DNA of 64,000 nucleotides from Curtobacterium pusillum (GTDB lineage Bacteria; Actinomycetota; Actinomycetes; Actinomycetales; Microbacteriaceae), in NCBI RefSeq assembly GCF_007673235.1, contig NZ_VDZH01000001.1, forward strand, positions 735,261-799,260. Direction: 5' to 3'. Shown here one piece after another: positions 1 through 8,359 of the stretch. The notes under the pieces were generated by a model, which was not told the DNA's origin, did not search any database, and saw nothing but the letters and a program-made list of their open reading frames with translations. Every line of letters begins with the position of its first letter. Positions within the stretch are counted from its first letter, which is position 1. A program made the translations under genes and the position numbers.

Positions 1-899
1 TCGGCCCGATCGACTCGTCCGACGAGTGGATCCGCCAGCGCACCGGCATCGTCACGCGCAAGCGTGCCGGACAGGACGTCGAGGCGGTCGACCTCGCCGA
101 GACCGCTGCGCGCGAGGCGATCGCGAAGGCCGGCATCGAGCCGTCGCAGATCGGCGTCGTCCTGGTCAGCACCGTGACCCACACGGTCGCGACGCCGTCC
201 ATGGCGTCGCTGCTCGCCGAGCGCATCGGCGCGACCCCGGCGGCCGCGTACGACATCAGCGCCGCCTGCGCCGGGTACGCCTACGGGATCGCCCAGGCCG
301 ACTCGTTCATCAAGTCCGGTCTCGCCGACCACGTGCTCGTCGTCGGGGCGGAGAAGCTCAGCGACGTCGTCGACCCGACCGACCGCTCGATCTCCTTCCT
401 GCTCGGCGACGGAGCGGGTGCTGCCGTGATCGGCCCGAGCGACTTCCCCGGTATCGCCCCGACCATCTGGGGATCCGACGGCTCGAAGTGGGACGCCATC
501 GGCATGACGGCGACCTACAAGGAGTGGGAGGCTGGCGCACCCCGTCCGACCATGCGCCAGGCGGGCCAGACGGTCTTCCGCTGGGCCGTGTGGGAGATGG
601 TCAAGGTCGCCCGCGAAGCCCTCGAGACCGCCGGCGTCCGGCCGGAGGACCTCGCCGCCTTCGTCCCGCACCAGGCGAACATCCGCATCATCGACGAGTT
701 CGCCAAGCAGCTCGGCCTGCCGGAGTCCGTCGTGATCGCACGCGACATCACCACCACCGGCAACACCTCCGCGGCGAGCATCCCGCTCGCCACGCACCGC
801 CTGCTCGAGGAGAACCCCGAGCTCTCCGGCGGCCTCGCCCTGCAGATCGGCTTCGGCGCCGGTCTGGTCTTCGGCGCCCAGGTCGTCGTCCTCCCCTAG
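1..899 (+). CDS. fabH: Beta-ketoacyl-ACP synthase III, 5' end outside window
   Basis: Condenses acetyl-CoA (or branched acyl-CoA) with malonyl-ACP to start type II fatty acid synthesis in the cytoplasm. The frame is open from base 3, so the start codon is upstream. The thiolase-fold catalytic triad is visible: Cys in DISAACAGY (codon at 267), His in VPHQANIR (near 670) and Asn in TTGNTSAAS (near 760). The C-terminus GFGAGLVFGAQVVVLP is typical of the family, so only the N-terminus is missing. It is followed 88 bases later by acpP and then fabF, the usual actinobacterial fab order, and is probably cotranscribed with an upstream fabD. Identity is firm; priming substrate (straight or branched) cannot be read from sequence alone. 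Confidence 0.95.
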   Translation, partial: GPIDSSDEWIRQRTGIVTRKRAGQDVEAVDLAETAAREAIAKAGIEPSQIGVVLVSTVTHTVATPSMASLLAERIGATPAAAYDISAACAGYAYGIAQADSFIKSGLADHVLVVGAEKLSDVVDPTDRSISFLLGDGAGAAVIGPSDFPGIAPTIWGSDGSKWDAIGMTATYKEWEAGAPRPTMRQAGQTVFRWAVWEMVKVAREALETAGVRPEDLAAFVPHQANIRIIDEFAKQLGLPESVVIARDITTTGNTSAASIPLATHRLLEENPELSGGLALQIGFGAGLVFGAQVVVLP

Positions 900-987
900 T
901 CCATCCCGACGAGCCTCCGGGCGCGCGCGCCGCTCGTGCCCTAGGCTGGTCCACGGTCAAACGACACCCCCCTCAAGGAGAATCCCC

Positions 988-1236
988 ATGGCCCTGTCCA
1001 ACGAAGAAGTCCTCGCCGGCCTGGCCGAGCTGATCAACGACGAGACCGGCATCGCGACCGACACCGTCGCAGCCGACAAGTCGTTCACCGACGACCTCGA
1101 CATCGACTCCATCTCGATGATGACCATCGTCGTCAACGCCGAAGAGAAGTTCGACGTCAAGATCCCCGACGAAGAGGTCAAGAACCTCAAGACCGTCGGC
1201 GACGCTGTCGACTTCATCGTCAAGGCGCAGGCCTGA
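988..1236 (+). CDS. acpP: Acyl carrier protein
   Basis: An 82-residue acidic carrier protein that holds growing acyl chains on a 4'-phosphopantetheine arm. The attachment serine is Ser41 in DDLDIDSISMM; the usual DSL is DSI here. The acidic helix II and the C-terminal VGDAVDFIVKAQA match the ACP fold. A strong AAGGAG ribosome site lies 7 bases before ATG. It sits between fabH and fabF, and a 14-bp perfect inverted repeat just after its stop may end a fraction of transcripts there, which would give ACP a higher mRNA level than fabF. Confidence 0.96.
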   Translation: MALSNEEVLAGLAELINDETGIATDTVAADKSFTDDLDIDSISMMTIVVNAEEKFDVKIPDEEVKNLKTVGDAVDFIVKAQA

Positions 1237-1247
1237 CGCGAACTTCC

Positions 1248-1288
1248 TGAGCGCCGCGGCCCCGGCGAACCGACGGCCGCGGCGCTCA
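1248..1288 (+). terminator. Strong hairpin between acpP and fabF
   Basis: Perfect 14-bp inverted repeat (1248-1261 and 1275-1288, arm TGAGCGCCGCGGCC) with a 13-nt loop, starting 12 bases after the acpP stop. There is no T-run, so it is a GC-only hairpin that could be a partial terminator or an mRNA 3'-end stabiliser for acpP. Confidence 0.6.
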
Positions 1289-1323
1289 TCTCGTTCCATC
1301 CACACGAAAGAACACGTCGTTCC

Positions 1324-2568
1324 ATGACCAACAAGACCGTCGTCGTCACCGGGATCGGTGCCATCACGCCCCTCGCCGCGACCGCCCCGGAGACGTGGGA
1401 GGCGCTGCTCGCCGGCAAGTCCGGCATCACCCGCATCGAGGACCCGCGCTACGCCGAGCTCGAACTCCCCGTCGAGTTCGCCGGCCAGGCGCGCCGGTTC
1501 CTCACGGACCAGCTCACCCGCCCGGAGACGAAGCGCCTCGACCCGTCGTCGCAGCTGTCGCTCGTCGCCGCGCGCGAGGCCTGGGCCGACGCCGGCATCG
1601 ACGACGAGTCCGTCGTCCCCGAGCGCCTCATCGTCGACTGGGCGACCGGCATCGGCGGCGTGAACACGCTCCTCGACGCCTGGGACACCCTGCGCGAGAA
1701 GGGCCCGCGCCGCGTCATGCCGATGACGGTGCCGATGCTCATGGCGAACGGTCCGGCCGCCGCCATCGAGATGGAGTTCGGTGCCCGCGGTGGCGCCCGC
1801 ACCTACCTGTCCGCGTGCGCGTCGTCCACCGAGTCCCTCGCCGAGGCCTACCGCCACGTCGCGAGCGGCGACGCCGACATCGTCATCACCGGTGGTGCCG
1901 AGGCCGCCCTGCACCCGCTGCCCCTCGCGGCGTTCGCGGCCATGCAGGCGCTCTCGCGTCGCAACGACTCCCCCGAGACCGCGTCGCGTCCGTACGACGT
2001 CACGCGCGACGGCTTCGTGCTCGGTGACGGCGCTGCGGCGCTCATCCTCGAGTCGAAGGAGCACGCCGAGGCCCGCGGCGCCAAGATCTACGCCGAGGTC
2101 GCCGGCGCCGGCATCACCTCGGACGCCTTCCACATCACCGCGCCGGACCCCGAGGGCAGCGCAGCCGCCCGCGCCGTCCTGCAGGCGCTCGAGCACGCCG
2201 GTGCCGCGCGCGAGGACGTCGTGCACGTCAACGCGCACGCCACCTCGACCCCGGTGGGCGACATCGCCGAGTACCACGCGATGCGCCGGGTCTTCGGTGA
2301 CCACCTCGACCAGATCGTCGTGTCGGCCACCAAGGCGTCGACCGGTCACCTCCTCGGTGGTGCCGGTGCGATCGAGGCTGCCTTCACGGTGCTGGCGCTG
2401 CACAACCGCGTCGCGCCCCCGACGATCAACCTCACCGAGCAGGACCCGGAGATCGTGATGGACGTCGCCACGGCGCCGCGTGAGCTGCCGCAGGGCGACC
2501 TGCTCGCGGTGAGCAACTCGTTCGGCTTCGGTGGGCACAACGCGGTGGTCGCGTTCCGCACCGCCTGA
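1324..2568 (+). CDS. fabF: Beta-ketoacyl-ACP synthase II
   Basis: Elongating condensing enzyme of type II fatty acid synthesis (acyl-ACP + malonyl-ACP). 414 residues, the usual length. Catalytic Cys165 lies in SACASSTES, His305 in NAHATSTPVGD, Lys337 in SATKAST and His342 in STGHLLGGAGA; the C-terminal NSFGFGGHNAVVAF is the family signature. It is the last gene of the fab cluster on this strand; the next gene (DUF3145) is convergent, and two hairpins fill the gap. The FabF/FabB distinction is by context and by the TGHLLGGAGA form. Confidence 0.96.
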   Translation: MTNKTVVVTGIGAITPLAATAPETWEALLAGKSGITRIEDPRYAELELPVEFAGQARRFLTDQLTRPETKRLDPSSQLSLVAAREAWADAGIDDESVVPERLIVDWATGIGGVNTLLDAWDTLREKGPRRVMPMTVPMLMANGPAAAIEMEFGARGGARTYLSACASSTESLAEAYRHVASGDADIVITGGAEAALHPLPLAAFAAMQALSRRNDSPETASRPYDVTRDGFVLGDGAAALILESKEHAEARGAKIYAEVAGAGITSDAFHITAPDPEGSAAARAVLQALEHAGAAREDVVHVNAHATSTPVGDIAEYHAMRRVFGDHLDQIVVSATKASTGHLLGGAGAIEAAFTVLALHNRVAPPTINLTEQDPEIVMDVATAPRELPQGDLLAVSNSFGFGGHNAVVAFRTA

Positions 2569-2583
2569 TCCGGTCCACCCCGG

Positions 2584-2619
2584 CCTGGAGGCCCGTCCCG
2601 CGTCGTCGGGGCGGGCCTC
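2584..2619. repeat. Family A repeat forming a hairpin
   Basis: Begins CCTGGAGGCCCG (2584-2595), the family A core, and folds as GAGGCCCGTCCC (2588-2599) against GGGGCGGGCCTC (2608-2619) with one G-T wobble. It lies 15 bases past the fabF stop and may serve as its terminator. Confidence 0.6.
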
Positions 2620-2644
2620 GGCTGGTTCCGTGACCGGTTCCGGC

Positions 2645-2733
2645 GCGAAAGCGACGCACTGCCGCCGAGTGCCGCCGTCTTCTCCGCGAAAGCGACAGTT
2701 CCCCGCCGAACATCGGCGGGGAACTGTCGCTTT
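2645..2733. repeat. Family C element with 21-bp perfect hairpin
   Basis: Two direct copies of GCGAAAGCGAC (2645 and 2686) precede a perfect 21-bp inverted repeat (2689-2709 and 2713-2733) with a 3-nt loop. The element lies between convergent fabF and the DUF3145 gene and can act as a bidirectional terminator (CTTT follows on the plus strand). A second copy with the same outer motif and the same 47-nt length is at 44582-44628. Confidence 0.75.
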
Positions 2734-2788
2734 GGTGGAACCGGAGGACGGGACGGAGGAAGGACGGAACGGAGGAATTGGTGCGGGC

Positions 2789-3289
2789 TCAGCCGACGCG
2801 GTGGAGCCAGACGACGGGGTTGCCCTCGGCCGCGTGCCGGAAGGGCTCGAGTTCGTCGTCCCACGCCTGACCGAGCGCCAGACGGAGCTCGCGGTGCAGC
2901 TCGAGGGCGTTGCTGCCGGCGACCTCCATCGCGTAGCGGACGCGGTCCTCGGGGACGACCATGTTCCCCGTGACGTCCGTCTGCGCGTAGAAGACGCCGA
3001 GGTCCGGCGTGTGCATCCAGCGGCCGCCGTCTGACTCCGAGGTCGGTTCCTCGGTGACCTCGTAGCGGAGGTGCTCCCAGCCGCGGAGGGCAGAAGCGAT
3101 CGCGGCACCGGTGCCGACCGCGCCGGTCCAGGTGAACTCGGTGCGTCGGGCGCCGTCCTGCGCCGGCTGGTCGAGCCACGAGAAGTTCACGGCACGGGTC
3201 ATGGCACGACCTGCCGCCCATTCGACGTGCGGGCAGAGCGCGCGTGGTGAGGAGTGCACGTAGAGCACCCCGGTGGTCGTTCCGTTCAC
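2789..3289 (-). CDS. DUF3145 family protein
   Basis: 166-residue cytoplasmic protein of the actinobacterial DUF3145 family; no biochemical role is known to me. Recognised from the N-terminus TTGVLYVHSSPRALCPHVEWA, the W-rich middle (FSWLDQPAQ, WTGAVGTGAAIASALRGWEHLRYEV) and the end WDDELEPFRHAAEGNPVVWLHRVG. GTG start is supported by an exact GGAGGA ribosome site 4 bases upstream. It is convergent with fabF, a common neighbour of the fab cluster in this order of bacteria. No signal peptide or membrane segment. Confidence 0.85.
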   Translation of the reverse strand: MNGTTTGVLYVHSSPRALCPHVEWAAGRAMTRAVNFSWLDQPAQDGARRTEFTWTGAVGTGAAIASALRGWEHLRYEVTEEPTSESDGGRWMHTPDLGVFYAQTDVTGNMVVPEDRVRYAMEVAGSNALELHRELRLALGQAWDDELEPFRHAAEGNPVVWLHRVG

Positions 3290-3437
3290 GATTCCTCCGA
3301 TTCGTCAGGTGCGACTTCCCCATCGACCTGTACTTCGGAGTGTTCGTTCGGAACCATCGATATCCGATTGTGATGTCCTTGCGGACACGCCCATTATGCA
3401 GCCTGGGCGCTGGGAACGCCAGACACCGCGTCGGGAG

Positions 3438-4241
3438 TCAGTGGAAGACGTGTCCGGTGGTGTCGACCGGGTGCCGCTCTCCCGCGGTGATCGCCACCGG
3501 GATGCGGTTCTCCTCCGGTGGGATCGGGCAGGCGAACTGGTACGAGAACGCGCACGGCGGCAGGACGAGCAGGTTCCAGTCGAGTACGACCTCGGCGGCG
3601 GCGCCGAGGTCGTCGAGGTACAGGAAGCGCCCCATGGAGTAGGTGCTGCCCGGGTTGTCCTCGGGCAGGGCGCTGGTGGCGTCCTGCACGATGAGCTGCA
3701 GCCGCGCCGACCCCTGGAACGGTGCCGAGCGGACCGCGACGAGCCGGACGGCCGTGCTGCCGAAGGCCGTCTCGATGTGTCCGGCGACCTCGAGCGGATC
3801 GCCGGCGGCGTCGAGGACGCTCCCACGCGCCTCCAGGCCATCCACCGGCTTGTACCTGCCGGACGTGACCCAGGCGTCGGACCGGTCGAAGCGCGCGATC
3901 GCCGCGAAGCGGGTGATCGCCTCGGATGCCGGGTCCCAGACGCGGAGCATGCCGCCGGACACCGTTCCTGCGAAGCCGTCGGGGAACGCGACCGTGGACG
4001 GGACCACGGCCTGGTCGCCGGCGACCAGGACCTCGCCGTCCACCGGGACACCGTCGACGACCACGCCGTCCTCGGCCGCGGCCGTGACGGTCAGACCGCC
4101 GGCAGCCGGGGCCCACGTGCCGGGGACGGGCCACACCGGCTGGACGTGGTCGACGTGCTGGGCGTTCACGAGCGCCAACGGGCCACGAGGACTCGTCGCC
4201 CAGCGCGCACGGCCGGCGACGTGGTCGTCGTGGTCGGTCAC
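3438..4241 (-). CDS. DUF1684 domain-containing protein
   Basis: 267 residues, cytoplasmic, function unproven. The diagnostic DUF1684 C-terminal block is present: NLLVLPPCAFSYQFACPIPP followed by EENRIPVAITAGER, and an N-terminal SPRGPLALVNAQ. I placed the start at a GTG whose bases overlap the stop of the upstream transporter by four (GTGA), the standard translational coupling in this genome; no closer ATG fits. The two genes therefore probably form one transcript reading away from tRNA(CAU). The protein resembles fluorescence-type DUF1684 entries near membrane proteins, but I infer no activity. Confidence 0.8.
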   Translation of the reverse strand: MTDHDDHVAGRARWATSPRGPLALVNAQHVDHVQPVWPVPGTWAPAAGGLTVTAAAEDGVVVDGVPVDGEVLVAGDQAVVPSTVAFPDGFAGTVSGGMLRVWDPASEAITRFAAIARFDRSDAWVTSGRYKPVDGLEARGSVLDAAGDPLEVAGHIETAFGSTAVRLVAVRSAPFQGSARLQLIVQDATSALPEDNPGSTYSMGRFLYLDDLGAAAEVVLDWNLLVLPPCAFSYQFACPIPPEENRIPVAITAGERHPVDTTGHVFH

Positions 4242-5371
4242 GACTGCTCTTGCCGCGGGTAGATGACCTTCTGGACGATGATGATCACCGACGCGGCCAC
4301 GGGCAGGGCGACGAGTGCGCCGAGCACCCCGCCGATCGTGCCACCCGCGACGGCGGCGATCACGACGAGGGCGCCGGGGACCTGGACCGCGCGGGACATG
4401 ATGCGCGGGGAGATCACGTAGGCCTCCACCTGCATGTACACGAGGTAGTAGATCGCCGCGGCGAGGGCGGTCGCGGGCGAGGCGAACAGGCACAGCAGCG
4501 AGATGACGATCGCGGCGGCCAGGGTGCCGACGAGCGGGATGAGCGAGCCGAGGAACGCGAACGACGCGAGCAGCACGGGCAGCGGGGCACCGATGATGAG
4601 CAGGAACACCAGGCTCAGGATGCCGTTGATGAGCGCCTGCGAGATCTGGCCGACCACGTAGCGACCGACGGCCTGGGTGATCTGCTCGCTGACGTCGATG
4701 AAGTTCTGCCGACGCGACGCCGGGACGAACCGGTAGGTCATCGACTTCATCCCGCGCATCGACGCGAGGAAGTAGAGCATCAGGATGATGACGATCACGG
4801 CACCGGTCAGCCCGGACAGGATGCCGCTGCCGACCGCCAGGATCCCGCCGCCCAGGCTCAGCAGGTTGCCCGGGTTCTCGACGAAGGACTGCACCGACTG
4901 CAGCGCGTGGTCGATGTCGAACGACCCCGAGAACTGGTCGGAGAGGTTCTGGACCCACTCCTGGTTCGAGATGTCCTTGACGATGTCCGGGAAGTTCTGG
5001 ATCAGGTTCGTGGCCTGCTGCACCAGGATCGGGACGACCGCGAACACCACGCCCGCGAACGCCGCGAGGACCCCGACCACGACCACCGTGATGGCGACCC
5101 AGCGTGGGACGAAGCGCTCGAGGAACGAGACCAGCGGGTCGATGCCGAGCGCCAGGAACAGGGCGACGCCGATGTAGACGAGGACCGTGGACAGCTGGTG
5201 CACGATCGAGCCCGCGACGAGTGCGACGAGCACACCGATCGCGCCCATGAAGCCGATCCGGAACGCGTTGACGCGCACGCCGGTGCCACCACGGGTCACC
5301 TCGAACGTCACGTTGGGCGTCGGGCTGTGGTCCTCTTGCTGCGGTGTGTCGCGCTTTCTCGGCAGGTGCAC
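4238..5371 (-). CDS. AI-2E family (DUF20/PerM) transporter
   Basis: 377 residues with about eight hydrophobic segments: two near the N-terminus (GFMGAIGVLVALVAGSIVH, TVLVYIGVALFLALGID), one at about 75-95, then a long soluble insert (about 100-165) and a C-terminal membrane bundle. PLVGTLAAAIVISLL and the repeated small-residue helices are typical of the AI-2E exporter/PerM family; real substrates are mostly unknown. The GTG at 5371 is 2 bases from the 3' end of tRNA(CAU), so either the two are cotranscribed and processed, or translation starts at one of the later GTG codons (residues 21 or 25). Confidence 0.85.
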   Translation of the reverse strand: MHLPRKRDTPQQEDHSPTPNVTFEVTRGGTGVRVNAFRIGFMGAIGVLVALVAGSIVHQLSTVLVYIGVALFLALGIDPLVSFLERFVPRWVAITVVVVGVLAAFAGVVFAVVPILVQQATNLIQNFPDIVKDISNQEWVQNLSDQFSGSFDIDHALQSVQSFVENPGNLLSLGGGILAVGSGILSGLTGAVIVIILMLYFLASMRGMKSMTYRFVPASRRQNFIDVSEQITQAVGRYVVGQISQALINGILSLVFLLIIGAPLPVLLASFAFLGSLIPLVGTLAAAIVISLLCLFASPATALAAAIYYLVYMQVEAYVISPRIMSRAVQVPGALVVIAAVAGGTIGGVLGALVALPVAASVIIIVQKVIYPRQEQS

Positions 5372-5372
5372 G

Positions 5373-5447
5373 TAGGGCGGGCGGGACTTGAACCCGCGAA
5401 TCGTTCGGTTATGAGCCGACTGCCTTGACCAGCTTGGCTACCGCCCC
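5373..5447 (-). tRNA. tRNA with CAU anticodon, probably tRNA-Ile2 (lysidine type)
   Basis: 75 nt cloverleaf: acceptor GGGGCGG pairs with CCGCCCT (G1-U72 wobble), discriminator A73, anticodon loop CTCATAA, T-arm GCGGG-TTCAAGT-CCCGC. CAU could be Met or Ile2. It lacks initiator features (no GGG/CCC anticodon stem). The D-arm GCCAAGCTGGTCAAGGC and the ATTC-containing variable loop resemble trnI-CAU genes, so Ile2 read by TilS-modified C34 is preferred. No CCA is encoded. Confidence 0.8.
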
Positions 5448-5460
5448 TCGCCGGGGACCG

Positions 5461-6672
5461 TCAGGCCACCGGCTCCCCACGATACAGCGACTCGAACGTC
5501 GAGAGCGTGCGGTTGATGTCGTGTGCCTCGATCATCGCCAGGCTGCGCTCCCGCATGGCCACGTAGTCCTCGTCCGACGCGGTGAGCACCGCCGTCAGCT
5601 TCGCCGCGAGGTCCTGCTCGTCACCCGGGATGAACAGGTACCCGTTGCCGTCGATGAGGTGCGGCAGTGCCATCGAGTCCGCCGCGACGACGGGGAGCCC
5701 GGAGGCCATGCCCTCGAGCGACGAGATGCTCTGCAGTTCGGCCGTCGACGGCATCGCGAACACCGTGGCGTTCGTGAGCGCCTGCCGCTTCGCCTCGTCG
5801 GAGACGAAGCCGAGGAACCGGATGCGGTCCTCCAGCCCGAGCTCCTTCGCCTGTGCCTTGAGCTTCGGGATCATCTCGCCGTCGCCGACGATGGTGAGCG
5901 TCGCCTCGAGCTCGGCCGGCAGCGCGGCGAGGGCACGGACGAGGACGTCGAGGTTCTTCTCCGGAGCGACCCGGCCGACGAAGACGATGTCGTTCTGCGC
6001 CGGGCGGCCCTCGCGCGCCACGTACCGGGTGGCGTCGATCCCGCACGAGATCGCGAGGACGCGCTGCCCGGCGATGGCCCGACGGAGGTAGTCCGCCGCG
6101 AGGTTCGTCGGCGTCGTGATCGTGTCGGCCAGCCGGTAGGTCTTCGCGGCGTCGTTCCAGGCGATCTTCAGCGCGATCGGCAGGGTCCGCTTGCCGAAGG
6201 GCGTGTACTCGAGCAGGTTCTCCGGCATGAAGTGGTTCGTCGCGACCACCCGGATACCGCGGTCGTGCGCCTCGTGCACGATGCCGCGGCCGATCACCAC
6301 GTGCGACTGGATGTGGAGGACGTCCGGCTTGACGGCGTCCAGGATCGGCGCCGTCCACTTGCGGACGCTCCACGGCCAGACGAAGCGCAGCCAGGCGTGC
6401 AGCGGCCACTTGTACGACTTCAGGCGGTGCACCACGAGCGTGACGCCGCGGTGCTCCTCGTCGAAGGTGCCGTAGTGGCGGCTCGACGCGGGGGCGACGA
6501 CGTGGACCTCGTGCCCGCGCTCGGCGAGGCCGACGGCGAGTTGCTCGGCGAAGGTGGCGGCGCCGTTGACGTCCGGCGGGAAGGTGTCCGCGGCGATCAG
6601 GACACGCAGCGGTCGTCGACCCCCCGTCGCACCCGTCGGCTCGGCGGTGGCGGTGGTGGCGTCCTCTGACAC
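5461..6672 (-). CDS. GT4 family glycosyltransferase (PimB/MgtA-like)
   Basis: 403-residue GT-B enzyme of family GT4, probably transferring mannose or glucose from a nucleotide sugar to a lipid or glycolipid on the inner membrane face. N-terminal Rossmann domain VLIAADTFPPDVNGAATFAEQLA, linker, then the donor domain IVFVGRVAPEKNLDVLVRAL and the EX7E motif ELQSISSLEGMASGLPVVAAD. GTG start (VSEDATT) chosen because AGAGGA lies at the right distance and longer versions have low-complexity arginine-rich tails. The Met-rich VATNHFMPENLLEY stretch is typical of actinobacterial phosphatidylinositol or diacylglycerol glycosyltransferases; exact acceptor unknown. Confidence 0.85.
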   Translation of the reverse strand: MSEDATTATAEPTGATGGRRPLRVLIAADTFPPDVNGAATFAEQLAVGLAERGHEVHVVAPASSRHYGTFDEEHRGVTLVVHRLKSYKWPLHAWLRFVWPWSVRKWTAPILDAVKPDVLHIQSHVVIGRGIVHEAHDRGIRVVATNHFMPENLLEYTPFGKRTLPIALKIAWNDAAKTYRLADTITTPTNLAADYLRRAIAGQRVLAISCGIDATRYVAREGRPAQNDIVFVGRVAPEKNLDVLVRALAALPAELEATLTIVGDGEMIPKLKAQAKELGLEDRIRFLGFVSDEAKRQALTNATVFAMPSTAELQSISSLEGMASGLPVVAADSMALPHLIDGNGYLFIPGDEQDLAAKLTAVLTASDEDYVAMRERSLAMIEAHDINRTLSTFESLYRGEPVA

Positions 6673-6743
6673 GGCGGGCGTCGTCCTCTCGTGGGCGATT
6701 GCTGGTCGGTCTCCGACGGTACCGCAGGGGCCCGACGGAGCGC

Positions 6744-6761
6744 GTCCGCCTCGCGGCGGAC
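6744..6761 (-). terminator. Small hairpin downstream of the DMT transporter
   Basis: GTCCGCC-TCGC-GGCGGAC, 7-bp stem and 4-nt loop, 36 bases past the transporter stop. It is a plausible factor-independent stop, though no T-run follows. Confidence 0.4.
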
Positions 6762-6796
6762 ACGACCCTACGCAGGTATGACGGGTGCTCTGGCGC

Positions 6797-7708
6797 CTAC
6801 GACCGGGTCTGCGGGTGGTGCTTCGCGAGCAGGAACACACCGGTGATGGCGATGGCGGCGGCGACCACGAAGCCGGCGACCGCGATGAACGGCGCACCGG
6901 CCGCCTCGCCGAGGACGATCACGCCGATGCCCACGGCGACGATCGGGTCGATCACCGTCAGGCCCGCGATCACCAGGTCGGCCGAGCCGGCGGAGTAGGC
7001 GTTCTGCACGAAGTACCCGCCGAGCGACGCGGCGACGATCACCCCGACGATCGCGAGGACCGTCAGCCAGTCGAACGTGTGGTTGACGAAGCGGTTCAGC
7101 GTGACCTTCGCCAGCGTCGCCACGAAGCCGTAGAGGATGCCCGCGCCGACGATGTAGTAGAGCGCGCTCTTGTGCTTCGCCACGACCCGGAACGACACCA
7201 GCACGAGGACGAGCACGACCGCCAGGATCACCAGCACCGTGACGAGCTGCTGCCGCGTGATGGCGCTCTCGTGGCCGACGAACGCCGCGATGCCCACGAA
7301 GATCGCGACACCGATGATGCAGGTCCACACCGCCCGGCGGGCACGCCGCCCGAGCGGGACGCCGGACGACCGCGAGGAGAACCACGTCGTGATGACCAGG
7401 GCGACCGCGCCGAGCGGCTGCACGACGATCAGCGGTGCGTAGGTGATGCTCACGAGCTGCAGGACGACGGCGATGCCGAGCATGAGCGTGCCGAGCACCC
7501 AGTAGCCGCTTGACACCAGCCCGACCACGTGCCGGACGCTGAGGCCCTTCGACTGCCGACCGAGACGTGCCTCGACCCGCTGCACGCCACGGCTCTGGAA
7601 CTGCGCGCCGAGGGACAGGAACACCGCCCCGATGAGCGCGACGGGGATCATGAGCGCCTGGAACGGCGTGAGGTTCACCGCGTCCGGCAGCTGGAGGTCC
7701 GTCGTCAC
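6797..7708 (-). CDS. DMT (EamA-like) family permease
   Basis: 303 residues with about nine to ten membrane helices, organised as two halves (helices from residue 15 to 135 and 145 to 295), as in drug/metabolite transporters. Recognisable stretches are ITYAPLIVVQPLGAVALVITTW (end of the first half) and VIDPIVAVGIGVIVLGEAAG in the second, which match the EamA proline/glutamate helix. Substrate unknown. GTG start lies 6 nt after a TAGCCT -10 box, so the mRNA is probably leaderless. It diverges from peptide deformylase with only 39 bases between start codons. Confidence 0.8.
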   Translation of the reverse strand: MTTDLQLPDAVNLTPFQALMIPVALIGAVFLSLGAQFQSRGVQRVEARLGRQSKGLSVRHVVGLVSSGYWVLGTLMLGIAVVLQLVSITYAPLIVVQPLGAVALVITTWFSSRSSGVPLGRRARRAVWTCIIGVAIFVGIAAFVGHESAITRQQLVTVLVILAVVLVLVLVSFRVVAKHKSALYYIVGAGILYGFVATLAKVTLNRFVNHTFDWLTVLAIVGVIVAASLGGYFVQNAYSAGSADLVIAGLTVIDPIVAVGIGVIVLGEAAGAPFIAVAGFVVAAAIAITGVFLLAKHHPQTRS

Positions 7709-7714
7709 GCGTCG

Positions 7715-7741
7715 AGGCTACCGTCCCCCGCCGGATAACCT
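7715..7741. promoter_or_regulatory. Divergent leaderless promoters of DMT transporter and def
   Basis: On the minus strand TAGCCT (7720-7715) is 6 nt from the transporter GTG; on the plus strand TAACCT (7736-7741) is 6 nt from the def ATG. Each -35 region must lie in or near the other gene's -10, so the promoters physically overlap. Confidence 0.6.
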
Positions 7742-7747
7742 GGGTGA

Positions 7748-8323
7748 ATGGCCGTTCTCCCGATCCGCATCACCGGCGAACCCGTCCTGCACGAGCGTGC
7801 AGCCGAGGTCACCGAGTTCGATGACGACCTCCGTTCCCTCGTCGCCGACATGTTCGAGACCATGGACCTGGCGCCGGGCGTCGGGCTCGCCGGACCCCAG
7901 GTCGGCGTCGGCAAGCGGCTCTTCGTGTACTCATGGACCGATGATGACGAGGTCCTGCACCGCGGTGTCGCCGTGAACCCCGTCCTGTGGACGACCCCCG
8001 CCGTCCCCGAGGCTGTGGAGGAGCTCGACGAGGACGACGAGTCCGAGGGCTGCCTCTCCGTGCCGGGTGAGCGCTTCCCGCTCCGCCGGTCCGGAGCAGC
8101 CCTGCTCCGCGCGGTCGACGAGCAGGGTGACCCCTTCGAGGTCGAGGCGCACGGCTGGCTCGCCCGCATCTTCCAGCACGAGTACGACCACCTCGACGGG
8201 TACCTCTACGCCGACCGGCTCGTGCACCCCTACGGCAAGCAGGTCGCCAAGGCGATCCGCAAGAACAGCTGGGGCGGGCCGGGCAAGTCCTGGTTGCCGG
8301 GTCGCGACCACCCCGAGGGCTGA
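7748..8323 (+). CDS. def: Peptide deformylase
   Basis: Removes the N-formyl group from nascent proteins; a Fe/Zn metallohydrolase at the ribosome exit. 191 residues. All three motifs are intact: GVGLAGPQVG (44-53), EGCLSVP with metal ligand Cys102, and HEYDHLDG with His144, Glu145 and His148. The ATG is preceded at 6 nt by a TAACCT box and no Shine-Dalgarno site, so translation is probably leaderless. No fmt neighbour here; it stands alone between a divergent transporter and a convergent lipoprotein. Confidence 0.97.
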   Translation: MAVLPIRITGEPVLHERAAEVTEFDDDLRSLVADMFETMDLAPGVGLAGPQVGVGKRLFVYSWTDDDEVLHRGVAVNPVLWTTPAVPEAVEELDEDDESEGCLSVPGERFPLRRSGAALLRAVDEQGDPFEVEAHGWLARIFQHEYDHLDGYLYADRLVHPYGKQVAKAIRKNSWGGPGKSWLPGRDHPEG

Positions 8324-8359
8324 CGCCGCAGGACACCGCAGGCTGTCGCCCGGACCCAG

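Noticed and set aside
973..3108. 711-codon minus-strand frame across acpP, fabF and part of the DUF3145 gene
   Set aside because: Overlaps three recognised genes, low-complexity composition, no ribosome site. Antisense artefact.
5373..5447. Initiator tRNA-fMet
   Set aside because: The anticodon is CAU, but the three G-C pairs of the initiator anticodon stem and the C1-A72 mismatch are absent.
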